Below, piece by piece: positions 1-10,922 of a stretch of 62,544 nucleotides of DNA (positions within the stretch are counted from its first letter, which is position 1; every line of letters starts with the position of its first letter). The stretch comes from Buttiauxella agrestis ATCC 33320 (GTDB taxonomy: Bacteria > Pseudomonadota > Gammaproteobacteria > Enterobacterales > Enterobacteriaceae). Both the position numbers and the translations under genes were made by a program. A model generated the notes under the pieces. That model worked only from the letters and a program-made list of their open reading frames with translations, was not told the origin of the DNA and searched no databases. The stretch is taken from assembly GCF_000735355.1 (NCBI RefSeq), contig NZ_JMPI01000047.1, forward strand, positions 1-62,544, given 5' to 3'.

Positions 1-17
1 GCGCAGCGTCATCCACC
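1..17. repeat. Partial REP-type palindrome at the window edge
   Basis: The first bases match the right arm of the REP-like units found whole at 4433-4504, 34525-34596 and 49326-49397 (core GCGCAGCGTCATCCACC). The left part lies outside the window. Confidence 0.6.
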
Positions 18-42
18 AAATTTATCGTATGAGCGCACAAAC

Positions 43-72
43 AAAAAGAGCCGCATTTCGCGGCTCTTTTTT
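43..72. terminator. Bidirectional intrinsic terminator after sixA
   Basis: A 10-bp GC-rich stem (AAAGAGCCGC at 45-54 with GCGGCTCTTT at 60-69) has a 5-nt loop, with A and T tracts on the two sides. It lies just beyond the sixA stop codon and could serve transcription from either direction. Confidence 0.85.
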
Positions 73-86
73 CATGCTTACGGCAA

Positions 87-575
87 TTAAATAGCTTTAG
101 CTACTTTCAAATTGCATGGACTCATTTGCCAGTTGAACACACCTTTGCCCGTTTCGGCATCCAGTGTGACATTAGCAATAGCCGAAGTGCTGAACATCGG
201 TGGTGTCTCTTCCGGGCAAAGCTCAGACACCAGATAACCGACTAACGGCAGGTGAGAAATCACCAGCGCCGACTCAACCCCTTCATTTGCCAGGGCTTGC
301 AGGTAGCAGCTCACCAGGCCCACATCGCCGCACGGCGTCAATTCCGGCAGAATGTCTTCTTTACCTGGAAGGGTCAGTGTTTCCCGCACTACATCCAGGG
401 TTTGTTCGGCTCGCAGGTAAGGGCTCACCAGAACACGTTCGATATCTAACACTTGGCCTTTCAACCAGGTCGCCATTACCCGGGATTCATCACAACCACA
501 TTGTGTGAGTGGACGTACCGAGTCGCTGGCAGCATCGAGTGCTGCGTCGCCGTGACGCATGATAAAAACTTGCAT
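87..575 (-). CDS. sixA: Phosphohistidine phosphatase SixA
   Basis: The 162-residue product is a small histidine-phosphatase-superfamily enzyme. The RHG signature stands at residues 7-9, and His8 is the expected phospho-acceptor. In the family SixA removes phosphate from histidine of phosphotransfer (HPt) domains such as ArcB and from the nitrogen PTS protein NPr; it is cytosolic. Length matches E. coli SixA (about 161). It lies downstream of fadJ in the same orientation, with a 222-bp gap large enough for its own promoter, and is followed by a strong terminator. The same neighbourhood (fadJ-sixA) is found in E. coli. The start is the only ATG that places RHG at the usual depth. Confidence 0.93.
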   Translation of the reverse strand: MQVFIMRHGDAALDAASDSVRPLTQCGCDESRVMATWLKGQVLDIERVLVSPYLRAEQTLDVVRETLTLPGKEDILPELTPCGDVGLVSCYLQALANEGVESALVISHLPLVGYLVSELCPEETPPMFSTSAIANVTLDAETGKGVFNWQMSPCNLKVAKAI

Positions 576-797
576 ATTGCACCGCTTTTGTTAACCAGGA
601 ATGCTTGAATTCCCCTGAAACTTAAGAGGGGAAATTCAGCAGCCGGGCATTGTGCCTTATCCGTACATCGAATGAAACGCTGTTTTTTACCTCAATGGTG
701 CAAGTATAGTCAATCACTGTTTAATAAGTGACCGACCAGCATCCATTCACCGAGCCATATGTTGATGTTTCTTTGACTACAGTTTCATCTCCGGGGT

Positions 798-2921
798 TCA
801 CTTTGCCCAGAAATTTCGTTGCTCTTCCACCATTTGTAAAAGTCTGTCACAAGGGGCAAAACGCTCCCCGTATTGACTCGCCAGGCGCTGCAATTGCGCG
901 ACAACTTCACCCGCACCCAAAGAATCCATATAGCGGAACGGGCCACCGAGGAACGGTGGGAAACCAATACCGAACACTGCACCGATGTCGCCATCGCGAG
1001 CACTGCGAACAACACCTTCTTCAAGGCAACGCGCCGCCTCATTGAGCATCATCATCACGCAGCGTTGTGCAATTTCGTTTTCTGCCAGTTGTCCTTTTGG
1101 TGAAACACCTAACAGCTTATAAATTGCAGGATCGACCTGCTTTTTGCTTCTACTCCCTTTGCCTGGATAAAGATAGAAACCGCGCCCATTTTTTCTACCT
1201 TTGCGATCGTCATTCAATATTGCTGCAATATTTTGCGGTGCAGCAAAACGATCCCCGTAAGCCTGCTGAAGTATAGGGCTAATTTTAGTCCCTACATCAA
1301 TTCCCACCTCATCCAAAAGTTGGATTGGGCCGACAGGGAAACCAAACGCCACCAGCGCATTATCAATTTTATCGACCGGCTCACCTTCCACCAGGCATCG
1401 CATCGCTTCATTAACGTAAGGTGCCAGAATGCGGTTGACGTAAAACCCGGCGCTGTCGCCTACTACAATAGGCGTTTTGCCTTGTTTCTTCGCCAACTGA
1501 ACTGTTGTGGAAATCGTTTCCGCGCTGGTTCCCGCGTGAGGAATGACTTCTACCAGCGGCATTTTATCCACCGGGCTGAAGTAATGCAGACCGATCACCA
1601 GCTCGGGGCGCGCGGCGTTAGCCGCGATATCGGCAATCGGCAATGAAGAGGTGTTTGAAGCAAAAATAGTATGCGGTGCAGCATTTTGTTCAATCTCAGC
1701 GACCATTTTCTGCTTGAGCGTGAGATCTTCAAAAACGGCTTCCACGACAATGTCACGGTTATGGAAACCGTGATAATCGGTACCGCCGGAAATACGCGCC
1801 ATTTCGCGCTGGCGTTCAATGGCTTTCAGATGGCGGCGACGCACTTTTTTATCCAGCAAATCCCAGCTGTATTTCAGCGCGTGGTTAATGCCTTCATTAT
1901 TGATATCTTTAATACGCACCGGCAGCTTGCCTTTTGTCGCGGTGACAAACGCAATTCCTCCGCCCATCAAGCCACCGCCCAGCACGCCTACCGCCTTGAT
2001 TGGACGCGGCTGCGCATCCGCGCCGTGCTCTTTTTTAAGTTCGGTGCTGGCAAAGAATAGCCCACGTAACGCCGCCGATTGTGGCGTCATCGCTAACTCG
2101 CCAAACGCTTTCGCTTCTGATTCGTAGCCGCTAAAACTCCCCTGCCCGAGGCCGATTTTTATCACGTCGATAATGCGTTTCGTGGCTGGATAATTACCGC
2201 GCGTTTTTTGCTCGGTTTTTTTCTCCACCATGCTAAACAGCAGCGAACGGCCAAGCGGGCCTGCCAGAATACGTTCCCGTACCGGTAATGTCCGAGAGGG
2301 TTGGCGGCCTTTTGCGACACGTTCAACCGCGGCGGCCAGTAAAATAGATTGCGGAACCACTTCATCGACCAGGCCCAGTTTCAGCGCCTGGCGCGGGCGT
2401 AACTGTTTACCCGTCAAAATCATATCCAGCGCATTACTGACGCCAATCAAACGCGGTAAACGCTGGGTGCCGCCAGAACCAGGCAATAAGCCAAGCTGCA
2501 CTTCCGGCAAGCCAAGTTTGGTTTTTTCATCATCGGTACAAATGCGTGAATGACAGGCCAGGGCCAACTCCAGCCCACCGCCGAGACACGCGCCATGAAT
2601 AGCCGCCACAACCGGAATCGGTAGCGCCGCAATTTCTGCCATGATCTGTTGCCCCTGATGCGCCAGCGTTTGGGCTTCCAGCGCGTTCTGGCAGTTGGCA
2701 ATCATGTTGATATCAGCGCCAGCAATAAAGTTGTCAGGTTTACCTGAAATAAATATCAACCCTTGCAGTGCCGTATTGTCGCGCACCTGTTTGATGATGT
2801 TATGAACTTCAGGGCCGAAAGAGGCTTTCAGCGTGTTCATCTTTTCGTCCGGCACATCAATGGTCACAACCGCGATATTGTCGAGGCGGATGTGTAAGTT
2901 GAAAGCGGAAATCTGTTCCAT
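798..2921 (-). CDS. fadJ: Fatty-acid oxidation complex alpha subunit FadJ
   Basis: The 707-residue multifunctional enzyme has an N-terminal crotonase domain and a C-terminal 3-hydroxyacyl-CoA dehydrogenase. The GGGLE stretch at 114-118 and LPE ending at 140 supply the two expected hydratase glutamates; [12 protein letters not shown] at 311-322 is the NAD-binding glycine loop; a HYFSPVDK segment follows in the dehydrogenase part. It acts with FadI in the beta-oxidation route that E. coli uses anaerobically. Its start overlaps the fadI stop by one base (TAATG), so the two are translationally coupled. E. coli FadJ is 714 residues, so the protein is full length. Confidence 0.95.
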   Translation of the reverse strand: MEQISAFNLHIRLDNIAVVTIDVPDEKMNTLKASFGPEVHNIIKQVRDNTALQGLIFISGKPDNFIAGADINMIANCQNALEAQTLAHQGQQIMAEIAALPIPVVAAIHGACLGGGLELALACHSRICTDDEKTKLGLPEVQLGLLPGSGGTQRLPRLIGVSNALDMILTGKQLRPRQALKLGLVDEVVPQSILLAAAVERVAKGRQPSRTLPVRERILAGPLGRSLLFSMVEKKTEQKTRGNYPATKRIIDVIKIGLGQGSFSGYESEAKAFGELAMTPQSAALRGLFFASTELKKEHGADAQPRPIKAVGVLGGGLMGGGIAFVTATKGKLPVRIKDINNEGINHALKYSWDLLDKKVRRRHLKAIERQREMARISGGTDYHGFHNRDIVVEAVFEDLTLKQKMVAEIEQNAAPHTIFASNTSSLPIADIAANAARPELVIGLHYFSPVDKMPLVEVIPHAGTSAETISTTVQLAKKQGKTPIVVGDSAGFYVNRILAPYVNEAMRCLVEGEPVDKIDNALVAFGFPVGPIQLLDEVGIDVGTKISPILQQAYGDRFAAPQNIAAILNDDRKGRKNGRGFYLYPGKGSRSKKQVDPAIYKLLGVSPKGQLAENEIAQRCVMMMLNEAARCLEEGVVRSARDGDIGAVFGIGFPPFLGGPFRYMDSLGAGEVVAQLQRLASQYGERFAPCDRLLQMVEEQRNFWAK

Positions 2922-4231
2922 TATTCGGCCTCCAGAACCATAGCGGCGCCTAATCCACCCGCAGCACAGGCAGTCACTAACCCAAATCCACCGCCACGGC
3001 GACGTAATTCGTGCAATGTTTGAGTGATCATACGCGCCCCCGTTGCCGCGAACGGGTGCCCATAGGCAATCGAACCGCCCAGCACGTTGAATTTCGCATC
3101 ATCGACTTCACCGGTCGCATGAGCGCGGCCCAATACGTCACGAGCAAAACGTTCGCTCGCGAGCATTTTCAGGTTAGCCAGCGTTTGCGCGGCAAAGGCT
3201 TCATGCATATCAAACAACGTCAGATCATTGAGAGTAATGCCTGCCCTTTCGAGCGCCAGCGGCGTCGCCCAGGCCGGGCCTAGCAGCATGTCTTGCCAGA
3301 CATCTACCGCCGTAAACGCATAACTGCGTAAGTAGCCCAACGGTTTCAAACCGAGTTCTTTGGCGCGGGATTCCGTCATCAGAATCACCGCAGCGGCACC
3401 ATCCGTTAACGGCGTGCTGTTAGCGGCAGTGACGGTTCCGTGCTGGCGATCGAACGCCGGACGCAGCTTCGCGTAATCAGCAACCGACGAATTCTGACGC
3501 ACGTTATTATCTTCGCTGAACGGTTGGCGATAAGGCGGGATAAATGCCGTCATGACCTCTTCCGACAATTTCCCCTCTTTCCACGCAATCGCGGCTTTGA
3601 TGTGTGAGCGATGCGCTAACGCATCTTGCTGTTCACGGGTAATGCCATGGGTTTTCGCCATTTGTTCAGCAGTATCGCCCATTCGCAAACCGGTCGAATA
3701 CTCGGCGACAGCAGGAGGAACAGGTAACAGGTCGCGTGGGCGTAAGCGGGAAAAGAGTTTCAATTTTTGCCCCAGGGTGCGTGCTTTATTAGCATCGACC
3801 AGTACGCGCCCCAGTTTTTTACTGACGCCAATCGGTAAAACAGACGATGAATCCGCGCCACCTGCGATACCCGCGCGAATAGTCCCGGCCATTAAACTTT
3901 CGGCTACGTTCGCCACCGCCTGGAAACTGGTCGCACAGGCGCGACTCACGCTATAGGCGTCGGTATGTACACTTAAACCCGCACCAAGAACGATTTCGCG
4001 GGCAATGTTTGGCGCTTCCGGCATCTGCACCACCTGGCCGAAAACGAGCTGTTCGATAACTTCCGGGGGAATTTCGCTGCGAGCGAGCAGCTCGCTGACC
4101 ACCATGGTGCCAAGGTCAACTGCGGGAATGCCATGAAATGCCGTCGCCTGGCGGGCAAACGGTGTGCGTAAACCACTGACAATGGCAATGCGGTCACCCT
4201 GACGGGTCACCAACGGAAGTGCCTGACTCAT
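2921..4231 (-). CDS. fadI: 3-ketoacyl-CoA thiolase FadI
   Basis: The 436-residue thiolase performs the last step of beta-oxidation, cleaving 3-ketoacyl-CoA. The nucleophilic cysteine is Cys99 in SRACATS; the C-terminal [10 protein letters not shown] and TACAAGG motifs hold the catalytic His and second Cys. It is the first gene of the fadIJ operon. A FadR-type operator lies about 90-107 bp upstream, consistent with repression when long-chain acyl-CoA is absent. Length equals that of E. coli FadI. Confidence 0.96.
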   Translation of the reverse strand: MSQALPLVTRQGDRIAIVSGLRTPFARQATAFHGIPAVDLGTMVVSELLARSEIPPEVIEQLVFGQVVQMPEAPNIAREIVLGAGLSVHTDAYSVSRACATSFQAVANVAESLMAGTIRAGIAGGADSSSVLPIGVSKKLGRVLVDANKARTLGQKLKLFSRLRPRDLLPVPPAVAEYSTGLRMGDTAEQMAKTHGITREQQDALAHRSHIKAAIAWKEGKLSEEVMTAFIPPYRQPFSEDNNVRQNSSVADYAKLRPAFDRQHGTVTAANSTPLTDGAAAVILMTESRAKELGLKPLGYLRSYAFTAVDVWQDMLLGPAWATPLALERAGITLNDLTLFDMHEAFAAQTLANLKMLASERFARDVLGRAHATGEVDDAKFNVLGGSIAYGHPFAATGARMITQTLHELRRRGGGFGLVTACAAGGLGAAMVLEAE

Positions 4232-4321
4232 AACGCTCCCCTATTCTTCCCTTTGTGTATGAATCTACAGCGATGTTGCTGTAACTGCATATTTCTGGGA
4301 ATAAAAATGTAATTGACCAAC

Positions 4322-4338
4322 AGTGGTCAGACCTGATC
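4322..4338. promoter_or_regulatory. Candidate FadR operator upstream of fadI
   Basis: AGTGGTCAGACCTGATC matches the FadR pattern (ANCTGGTCNGACCNNNT) in its TGGTCNGACCT core and shares that core with the fadL operator at 5046-5062. It lies in the fadI promoter region. FadR control of fadIJ is known in E. coli; occupancy here is inferred. Confidence 0.7.
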
Positions 4339-4432
4339 ACAGTTTTAACCAAAAAGTTACAATCAGCCAACCGGGGGACTAAATAATTGGGAGGGGGGAC
4401 ACGCTTTAAGGAAGGATATTAAAGTGAAAGAA

Positions 4433-4504
4433 GGTGGATGACGCTTTCGCTTATCCACCCTACGGTTGGCACTTGTAGGTCGGATAAGCTTGCGCCATCC
4501 GACA
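4433..4504. repeat. REP pair (BIME-like) between fadI and yfcZ
   Basis: Two REP-type units face each other: GGTGGATGACGC...CTTATCCACC, then GTAGGTCGGATAAG...GCCATCCGACA. The same arrangement recurs at 34525 and 49326. It lies in the upstream region of fadI, on the yfcZ 3' side, and may act as a transcript-end stabiliser for yfcZ. Confidence 0.85.
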
Positions 4505-4513
4505 TTTTTACAT

Positions 4514-4798
4514 TTAACGCAGGCCGAGCTGGAAGATCATAGTTTCAGCCTGGCAGCTGAAAGTGAAATCAATATCCAGACGGATGCCATCAGCTTCTTC
4601 GGTGTAACGCGGAACAATCTGGCAAGGTTCTGATTCTGCTGCACGAGCCTTTTCACTCAGTGCTGCCAGGGTTTCGTCCGCTTCAGCTTTAGTGGCAAAT
4701 ACGCGGCTGTAAGTGGCTGTGCAGTCGGTGTTATCAATGATAGAGCCGACATCAATACAGCAGCAAACCGGGGTTTCATCAGCAGTGTTCTTACTCAT
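4514..4798 (-). CDS. yfcZ: YfcZ/YiiS family protein
   Basis: The 94-residue cytosolic protein of unknown function has an N-terminal cysteine cluster (TPVCCCIDVG) and a strongly conserved C-terminus (MIFQLGLR), both hallmarks of YfcZ. I placed the start at the ATG at 4798, not an in-frame start 10 codons upstream, because this gives the family length and the MSKNTADETP beginning. It is divergent from fadL, the E. coli arrangement. No catalytic motif is seen. Confidence 0.9.
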   Translation of the reverse strand: MSKNTADETPVCCCIDVGSIIDNTDCTATYSRVFATKAEADETLAALSEKARAAESEPCQIVPRYTEEADGIRLDIDFTFSCQAETMIFQLGLR

Positions 4799-5045
4799 TT
4801 TATGATTTCCTCTGTATTTAAAAGGCAAAATATTTTCAACGAATCTTGTCTATTTTACGCTCCCTGTTGAAGCGACTCCAGTCGTTAATCTTGTCAAAAT
4901 CTCTAAGTGACCCAAATCACACTTAAAAATGATCTAAAACAAGATTCACCTATTTTGCATAGTGACGCCGAACCCGATTTTGCCAGGCAGATCTCGTTTC
5001 GGCGATCAAATTTGAAAAATCTTAGATACAAACTTGCAACATACC

Positions 5046-5086
5046 ATCTGGTCAGACCTATACTCTCGCCACTGGTCTGATTTCTC
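5046..5086. promoter_or_regulatory. Tandem FadR operators before fadL
   Basis: Two FadR-like sites stand head to tail: ATCTGGTCAGACCTATA (5046-5062) and ACTGGTCTGATTTCTC (from 5071). E. coli fadL has the same pair, where FadR represses transcription of the fatty-acid porin. The rest of the 376-bp yfcZ-fadL gap is AT-rich with no gene seen. Confidence 0.85.
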
Positions 5087-5174
5087 TGTAACAGATCAGC
5101 CCCTACTATTCGCGCTCCTGTTACGGTATGTAACATTGTTTGTATAAAAATAAATCCATTATGAGGTTTTGGTC

Positions 5175-6497
5175 ATGAGCCAGAAAAACCTGTTTACAAA
5201 GTCAGCCCTAGCGGTTGCAGTGGCAATTGTCTCATCGCAGGCGTACTCAGCCGGCTTTCAATTAAACGAGTTCTCTTCCTCAGGCCTAGGCCGAGCTTAT
5301 TCAGGGGAAGGTGCGGTCGCAGACAATGCGGGCTCCGCAAGCCGTAACCCTGCAACGATTATGATGTTTGACCGCCCAATGTTCTCCGGCGGTGCGGTCT
5401 TTATTGACCCGGACGTTAATATCTCTGGTACTTCTCCAACACGCCGCAGCACTGACGCAGATAACATTGCGCCAACCGCGTGGGTTCCAAACCTGCATTT
5501 CCTTGCGCCAATTAACGATCAATTTGGCTGGGGTGCTTCTGTTACTTCAAACTATGGTCTGGCAACCGAGTTCAACAATAACTACACCGCAGGTTCGATG
5601 GGCGGTAAAACCGACCTGACGACTCTGAACCTGAACCTGAGCGGTGCATACCGTTTAAATAATAACTGGAGCTTCGGTCTTGGGTTTGACGCCGTTTATG
5701 CGAAAGCAAAAATCGAGCGTTACGCAGGTGACCTGGGCCAGATTATTGCGGGTTCTGGCGCGTTGCCACCAAGTTTAGTTGGCCCAGTAGCAGGACTTCC
5801 GGCTGATACCCAAATCGCGCACCTGAAAGGCGATGAATGGGGCTTTGGCTGGAACGCGGGTATCCTTTATGAAATCAATAAAGATAACCGTTATGGCTTA
5901 ACCTACCGTTCAGAAATCAAAATCGACTTTGACGGCGACTATAGAAGCAACCTGCCTGCGGCATATACCCCAATGCTTTCTGCATTCGGCCTACCGGCGG
6001 GCACCAGCGGGCAAACCGTTCCAGGTTCTCTGACCCTGAACCTGCCTGAAATGTGGGAGCTGTCAGGTTATAACAAAGTCGCGCCACAGTGGGCGATTCA
6101 CTATAGTCTTGCCTACACCAGCTGGAGTCAGTTCGAAGAGCTGAAAGCGACTGGCAACAACGGCCAGACATTGTTCAAAAAAGAAGAGAACTTTAAAGAT
6201 GCGTACCGTATTGCTATCGGTACCTCTTACTATATGGATAAGAACTGGACATTCCGTACCGGTATCGCATTTGACGATAGCCCGGTTCCTGCGGATAACC
6301 GTTCTATCTCCATCCCGGATCAGGACCGCTTCTGGCTGAGTGCGGGTACCACTTACGCATTCAACGATGATGCTTCCGTCGATCTTGGTGTTTCCTACAT
6401 GCACGGTCAGCATGTTGAATTCACCGAAGGCCCATACACCTTCAAGTCTGAAGGTAAAGCGTGGCTGTACGGCATGAACTTTAACTACGCATTCTAA
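5175..6497 (+). CDS. fadL: Long-chain fatty acid outer-membrane transporter FadL
   Basis: The 440-residue product is an outer-membrane beta-barrel that takes up long-chain fatty acids. It has a signal peptide ending near SQAYSA, then the mature N-terminus [18 protein letters not shown] that forms the hatch, the NPAT motif, and a C-terminal Phe (FNYAF) for barrel assembly. A GAGG ribosome site at 5163-5166 is 8 bp from this ATG but only 2 bp from a TTG two codons upstream, so I chose the ATG. It is followed by an intrinsic terminator. A second FadL-family gene lies at 33319-34503. Confidence 0.97.
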   Translation: MSQKNLFTKSALAVAVAIVSSQAYSAGFQLNEFSSSGLGRAYSGEGAVADNAGSASRNPATIMMFDRPMFSGGAVFIDPDVNISGTSPTRRSTDADNIAPTAWVPNLHFLAPINDQFGWGASVTSNYGLATEFNNNYTAGSMGGKTDLTTLNLNLSGAYRLNNNWSFGLGFDAVYAKAKIERYAGDLGQIIAGSGALPPSLVGPVAGLPADTQIAHLKGDEWGFGWNAGILYEINKDNRYGLTYRSEIKIDFDGDYRSNLPAAYTPMLSAFGLPAGTSGQTVPGSLTLNLPEMWELSGYNKVAPQWAIHYSLAYTSWSQFEELKATGNNGQTLFKKEENFKDAYRIAIGTSYYMDKNWTFRTGIAFDDSPVPADNRSISIPDQDRFWLSAGTTYAFNDDASVDLGVSYMHGQHVEFTEGPYTFKSEGKAWLYGMNFNYAF

Positions 6498-6511
6498 TAG
6501 TTAACAGTTAC

Positions 6512-6544
6512 AAAAAAGGCGAAACTCAGGTTTCGCCTTTTTTT
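6512..6544. terminator. Bidirectional terminator between fadL and mlaA
   Basis: AAAAAAGGCGAAAC pairs with GTTTCGCCTTTTTTT around a TCAG loop. It separates the convergent fadL and mlaA. Confidence 0.9.
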
Positions 6545-6564
6545 ATGCCTCGAACATATCACAT

Positions 6565-7323
6565 TTACTGCGAGTCGATATCTTTCAGGTCATCTTCAAT
6601 GGACGCCGCATTCGGATTCTCCTGCGGTGAAAGCTTCCCACCGTTAGCCAGGAAATCATGGCGCTGGAAGTAGGCTTCACGAACCAGAATATACGGGTCT
6701 GAAGATTGTTTGAGCAACCCTTCAGAATCCAGCAATTGCGCACGTGTTTCAATGCCTTCAAGCGTCCACTTACCAATCGACATCCACCAGGTGAGCCAGG
6801 ACAGAGGGGCATATAAATCATCTACCCATTCCCCGCCGTCTTCACGAATCGTAAAGCTACCATAGGCTGGCAACTGCACGTATGGACCGTAGCCAACACC
6901 GTAATGCCCAAGTGTGGTACCAAAACGGTTGGGTTCAACGCGTTGTAATTTCGGATTAGCCATACCGGCAACGTCGATGAAACCACCCATGCCCAACAAG
7001 GTGTTCAGGAAGAAACGGGTGAAATGCACCATCCCCTGATACGGATCGCCTTGCAGGAAATTGTTGACCATTGACGCAGGTTCTTCGAGGTTACTCGTAA
7101 AGTTACTCAGACCGTTGCGCGCAGGTTGCGGCACATAATCACGCCACACGACAGCAACCGGGCGCACGATATACGGATCCAACACATTGAAGTTGAAGTC
7201 GTACATTGTCCGGTTGAACCCTTCTAATGGGTCCGAGCGCCCTTGCGGCTGTGTATCGGCCGAACTCGCACAGCCGACTAATACGGTAGCGGCCAGTGCC
7301 AGCCCGGTCAGGCGGAAATTCAT
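6565..7323 (-). CDS. mlaA: Outer-membrane lipoprotein MlaA (VacJ)
   Basis: The 252-residue lipoprotein is the outer-membrane part of the Mla system, which removes phospholipids from the outer leaflet. The lipobox is LVGC with Cys18 as the lipidated residue; the body contains the MlaA signatures DPLEGFNRTMYDFN and GxxGGFIDVA-type segments. Length equals E. coli MlaA (251). Unlike in E. coli, the start lies only 16 bp beyond the stop of ccmH, with a good ribosome site (AGGGAGAG) and no terminator between, so it probably receives transcription from the ccm operon. Confidence 0.95.
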   Translation of the reverse strand: MNFRLTGLALAATVLVGCASSADTQPQGRSDPLEGFNRTMYDFNFNVLDPYIVRPVAVVWRDYVPQPARNGLSNFTSNLEEPASMVNNFLQGDPYQGMVHFTRFFLNTLLGMGGFIDVAGMANPKLQRVEPNRFGTTLGHYGVGYGPYVQLPAYGSFTIREDGGEWVDDLYAPLSWLTWWMSIGKWTLEGIETRAQLLDSEGLLKQSSDPYILVREAYFQRHDFLANGGKLSPQENPNAASIEDDLKDIDSQ

Positions 7324-7339
7324 ATCTCTCTCCCTGTTA

Positions 7340-8419
7340 TTATTGCTCTCCGCTCCCCGCTTTAGTGCCGTCGTTACCTGCCAACGCCGCTTTTGCCTGC
7401 TCGATGCTTCTTTGCACCACAGCCCGACGCTGGTCGTTTACGGGTAAGACTTGCAACATGATTTGCCATGCACCAATCGCTTCGCGGTAATTCTGTTGTT
7501 CAAAAGCATTAAATGCGAGCAAGCTTAATACGCGAACATTTGTATGATCCGCCTTAAGCAATTCACGCAAAAGATCCCCACCAAGTTGGTTATCCTGTGG
7601 GTCGCCGCTGCGGGTCAATACTTCAGCATAGCCCAGCTTTACATTACTGTTAGAGGGCGACAGTTTAAACGCATGTGCAAAGGCTTGTGTAGCGGTACTT
7701 GCATTATTGAGCACCATACCAATTCGCCCGAGCATCATCCAGCCCTCAATATTGTCAGGTTCCTGCTGCAAACGCGTGCGTAATCCCAGTCCGAGATCGG
7801 CCATTTCAGGCATATCTAGCGGTTTTGCCTGTGGATCTAAGGCGCGCTGCAGAAGTTGTGGCGTTTGTTCGGTGACTCTTTGCCAGGTCTGCACCTTCTT
7901 CCAGTCCGACGTTTTCAGATAAACGCCTACACTCACGGCAACCAAAACAACCGCTCCCGGAGCAAAAAACCAGAAATGGGCTTTTCGAGTGACAGTCTGG
8001 TGCTGTTCGGTTTCCGGTTCATCGCTAAAATGAACGCGTCGTTTGCGGCTACGCACCACAATCACGCCCGCGCCGCCGAGAATAAACAACACCGGCAGAA
8101 CCCACAGAATAATGGTGGCAGGCGTCAACGGCGGTTCATAAGTCACAAAATTACCGTAACGCTGCACCATATAGTCGATAATTTGCTGCTTCGTTTTCCC
8201 CTGCTGCATCAACTCATAGACTTTCAGACGCATGTCAGAGGCGATCATCGCGTTAGAATCCGCAATGCTATTGTTCTGGCATTTCGGGCAGCGTAATTGC
8301 TCGGTGAGCTGGCGGAACTGCTGTTCCTGCGCTTCATCTTTAAACTGGAAAGTGTCTATTGCCGCCAGGACATTAAACGAAAACAGGAATGCGACGATCA
8401 GTAGCCATCCGCGTTTCAT
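7340..8419 (-). CDS. ccmH: Cytochrome c maturation protein CcmH (fused CcmH-CcmI)
   Basis: The 359-residue protein combines two parts. The N-terminal periplasmic thiol-reductase domain follows a signal peptide and carries LRCPKCQN (Cys44 and Cys47), which reduces apocytochrome c. After a membrane segment near 100-120 and a second near 150-170 comes a C-terminal TPR-type region resembling CcmI/NrfG that binds apocytochrome. E. coli CcmH has the same fused layout (350 residues). Its ATG overlaps the ccmG stop by 4 bp; mlaA follows after 16 bp. Confidence 0.94.
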   Translation of the reverse strand: MKRGWLLIVAFLFSFNVLAAIDTFQFKDEAQEQQFRQLTEQLRCPKCQNNSIADSNAMIASDMRLKVYELMQQGKTKQQIIDYMVQRYGNFVTYEPPLTPATIILWVLPVLFILGGAGVIVVRSRKRRVHFSDEPETEQHQTVTRKAHFWFFAPGAVVLVAVSVGVYLKTSDWKKVQTWQRVTEQTPQLLQRALDPQAKPLDMPEMADLGLGLRTRLQQEPDNIEGWMMLGRIGMVLNNASTATQAFAHAFKLSPSNSNVKLGYAEVLTRSGDPQDNQLGGDLLRELLKADHTNVRVLSLLAFNAFEQQNYREAIGAWQIMLQVLPVNDQRRAVVQRSIEQAKAALAGNDGTKAGSGEQ

Positions 8420-8973
8420 GCCCCGGCCTCCTTATTGTATTTGTCCCACAGCGGTTTCAGCTCCTGCTGCCAGACGCGATCGTTGAGATCGCCCGCGTGG
8501 CGATAACGAATGATCCCTTTGCCGTCGATAAGGAACGTTTCCGGTGCGCCATAAACGCCTAAATCCAGCCCTAACATGCCGTTGCCGTCAAACAGACTCA
8601 GCGCGTAAGGGTTGCCAAGTTCATTGAGCCAGGTGATCGCTTTGCTGCGTTCGTCTTTGTAATTCATCCCCACGACACGAATTCCCTGCGCCTTCAGCCC
8701 ATTAAGAAACTGATGTTCAGCGCGGCAGGTTGGGCACCAGGTCGCCCACACGTTGAGGAGCAAAGGTTTGCCGTCAGTGAGCACCGCCTGGTCGTAAACC
8801 TTGCCAGGGTTTTCCAGCGACTCAAGACGAAACACCGGAACGGGCTTCCCGACTAATGCCGATTCCAGATTAGTGGGATCATCGCCCTGCGCGTTTCGCG
8901 CCAGTTGCCAAAGCAGCATTGCGGCCAGCAGTAAAAACAGAACGAGCGGGATAAATAATACTTTGCGATTCAT
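8416..8973 (-). CDS. ccmG: Thiol:disulfide interchange protein CcmG (DsbE)
   Basis: The 185-residue membrane-anchored periplasmic thioredoxin-like protein has one N-terminal transmembrane segment (residues 5-24) and a WCPTC active site (Cys80, Cys83). In the family it keeps CcmH or apocytochrome reduced, receiving electrons from DsbD. It overlaps ccmF and ccmH by 4 bp each. Confidence 0.95.
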   Translation of the reverse strand: MNRKVLFIPLVLFLLLAAMLLWQLARNAQGDDPTNLESALVGKPVPVFRLESLENPGKVYDQAVLTDGKPLLLNVWATWCPTCRAEHQFLNGLKAQGIRVVGMNYKDERSKAITWLNELGNPYALSLFDGNGMLGLDLGVYGAPETFLIDGKGIIRYRHAGDLNDRVWQQELKPLWDKYNKEAGA

Positions 8974-10922
8974 GCAGCCTCCGGCACGTTTTTACGCTGG
9001 CGGTAACGCGGGTCAAACAAGCAGAACAACCCGCCAATGGTCATCAAAATCCCGCCCATCCAAATCCAGCGCACGAACGGTTTGTAATACAGGCGAACCG
9101 CCCAGCTTCCATCGTCCAGCTCTTCGCCGAGTGCGGCATACAGGTCACGCGTTACGCCGCCATCGATCGCCGCTTCGGTCATCATGGCGCGGTTACTGTT
9201 GTAGAAACGCTTTTCCGCATGCAGCGTGGCTTCGGGTTTGCCATTACGCGTGACGTCGATAATCCCCACGCCGCCGCGGTAGTTCGGGCCAGTCAGCTCA
9301 TGCACATCGCGGAACACAAAGTGATACTGATGAATGTCGATGCTATCGCCTGCTTTCATGCGCACATCGCGTTCAATGCTGTAGTTCTGACTAAACGCGA
9401 TACCGACGACAGTCACCGCCAGCCCCAGATGCCCAAACACCATGCCCCAGTGGCTGCGTGGTAATTTCCATAAGCCTTTCAGCAAGCCGTGGCGATGCGC
9501 GGCGCGCTCATAGACTTCGGTTAAGGCCAGCACAAACACCCAAATCGCCATCAATAAACCGACCACCGCCATGGCTTCAACGCGGTCTTGCATCAGCCAC
9601 GGCAGCACCAACGAAAACGCAACCGTAATGGTCACGGCAATCGCCAGCCTTTTCACTAATTTTTGCGGTTCGTCGCGACGCCAGCGCACCAATGGGCCAA
9701 TGCCCAGCAACAGCGCGAACGGCGCCATGAGTGCCGTAAACATGGTGTTGAAGAACGGTTCGCCGATGGAAATACTGCCCAGCCCAAGCTGTTTGTGCAC
9801 CAGCGGCAGTAACGTCCCGAGTAACACCACCAGCATCGCGGCAATCAATAACACGTTGTTGCCGAGTAAAAATGATTCCCGCGACCACAAACTATTCCCA
9901 ACGCGCGATCGCACTTTGCTGCCCTTCACCGCATACAGCAGCAGCGAACCGCCAATCACAATCACCAGGAAGGCGAGGATAAACATGCCGCGAGCAGGGT
10001 CTGAGGCAAACGAATGCACCGAAACCAGCACGCCAGAACGCACCAGGAAAGTGCCCAGCAGGCAAAGCGAGAATGCCGTAATCGCCAACAACACCGTCCA
10101 GGCTTTAAAGCTACCGCGCTTTTCTGTCACCGAAAGCGAGTGAATTAACGCCGTGCCCGCAAGCCACGGCATAAACGAGGCGTTTTCTACCGGGTCCCAG
10201 AACCACCAGCCGCCCCAGCCCAGCTCGTAATAAGCCCAGGCCGAACCTAAAACAATGCCGATGGTTAAAAATGACCAGGCGGCTAACGTCCACGGACGCG
10301 TCCAGCGCGCCCAGGCAGAATCGAGTTTCCCGGCCATTAATGCGGCAATAGAAAACGCAAACGCCACGGAGAAGCCGACGTAACCCATATACAACAACGG
10401 CGGGTGAAAAATCAGCCCGATATCCTGCAACAGCGGGTTCAGGTCACGCCCTTCAATCGGGAAGTCAGGCAATGTGCGGGTGAAAGGATTCGAGGTAAAA
10501 ATGATAAACAGCAGGAAGCCGAAATTAATCATCCCCATCACCGCCAGCACGCGTGCCACCGCATCTTGCGGCATGCTGCGACTAAACAGCGCCACGGCAA
10601 ACGTCCAGGCACTGAGCAGCAACACCCACAGCAGCAACGAGCCTTCGTGCGCGCCCCAGGTCGCGGCGACGCGATACCACACTGGCAACTCGCTATTGGA
10701 GTTATTCGCGACGTACAGCACCGTAAAATCGTTCACCACAAACGCATTCACCAGCACCAGGAAACTTGCGCACAGCGTGATAAACAACGCCCAGGCTAAT
10801 GGGCGTGATGAGGCCATTAAACGCGAATCATTGCGCGCCACGCCCCACAGCGGGTAAACACTCAGTAATAATGACCAGCCTAGCGCCAGACAAAGCAAAA
10901 AACTGCCGATTTCAGGCATCAT
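8970..10922 (-). CDS. ccmF: Haem lyase subunit CcmF
   Basis: The 650-residue polytopic inner-membrane protein is the core of the haem ligation complex with CcmH. The tryptophan-rich haem-handling motif is seen as [14 protein letters not shown] near residue 230, with many membrane helices on both sides and a large periplasmic part before the last helix. It attaches haem from holo-CcmE to apocytochrome c in the periplasm. Length matches the family (about 647). Confidence 0.96.
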   Translation of the reverse strand: MMPEIGSFLLCLALGWSLLLSVYPLWGVARNDSRLMASSRPLAWALFITLCASFLVLVNAFVVNDFTVLYVANNSNSELPVWYRVAATWGAHEGSLLLWVLLLSAWTFAVALFSRSMPQDAVARVLAVMGMINFGFLLFIIFTSNPFTRTLPDFPIEGRDLNPLLQDIGLIFHPPLLYMGYVGFSVAFAFSIAALMAGKLDSAWARWTRPWTLAAWSFLTIGIVLGSAWAYYELGWGGWWFWDPVENASFMPWLAGTALIHSLSVTEKRGSFKAWTVLLAITAFSLCLLGTFLVRSGVLVSVHSFASDPARGMFILAFLVIVIGGSLLLYAVKGSKVRSRVGNSLWSRESFLLGNNVLLIAAMLVVLLGTLLPLVHKQLGLGSISIGEPFFNTMFTALMAPFALLLGIGPLVRWRRDEPQKLVKRLAIAVTITVAFSLVLPWLMQDRVEAMAVVGLLMAIWVFVLALTEVYERAAHRHGLLKGLWKLPRSHWGMVFGHLGLAVTVVGIAFSQNYSIERDVRMKAGDSIDIHQYHFVFRDVHELTGPNYRGGVGIIDVTRNGKPEATLHAEKRFYNSNRAMMTEAAIDGGVTRDLYAALGEELDDGSWAVRLYYKPFVRWIWMGGILMTIGGLFCLFDPRYRQRKNVPEAA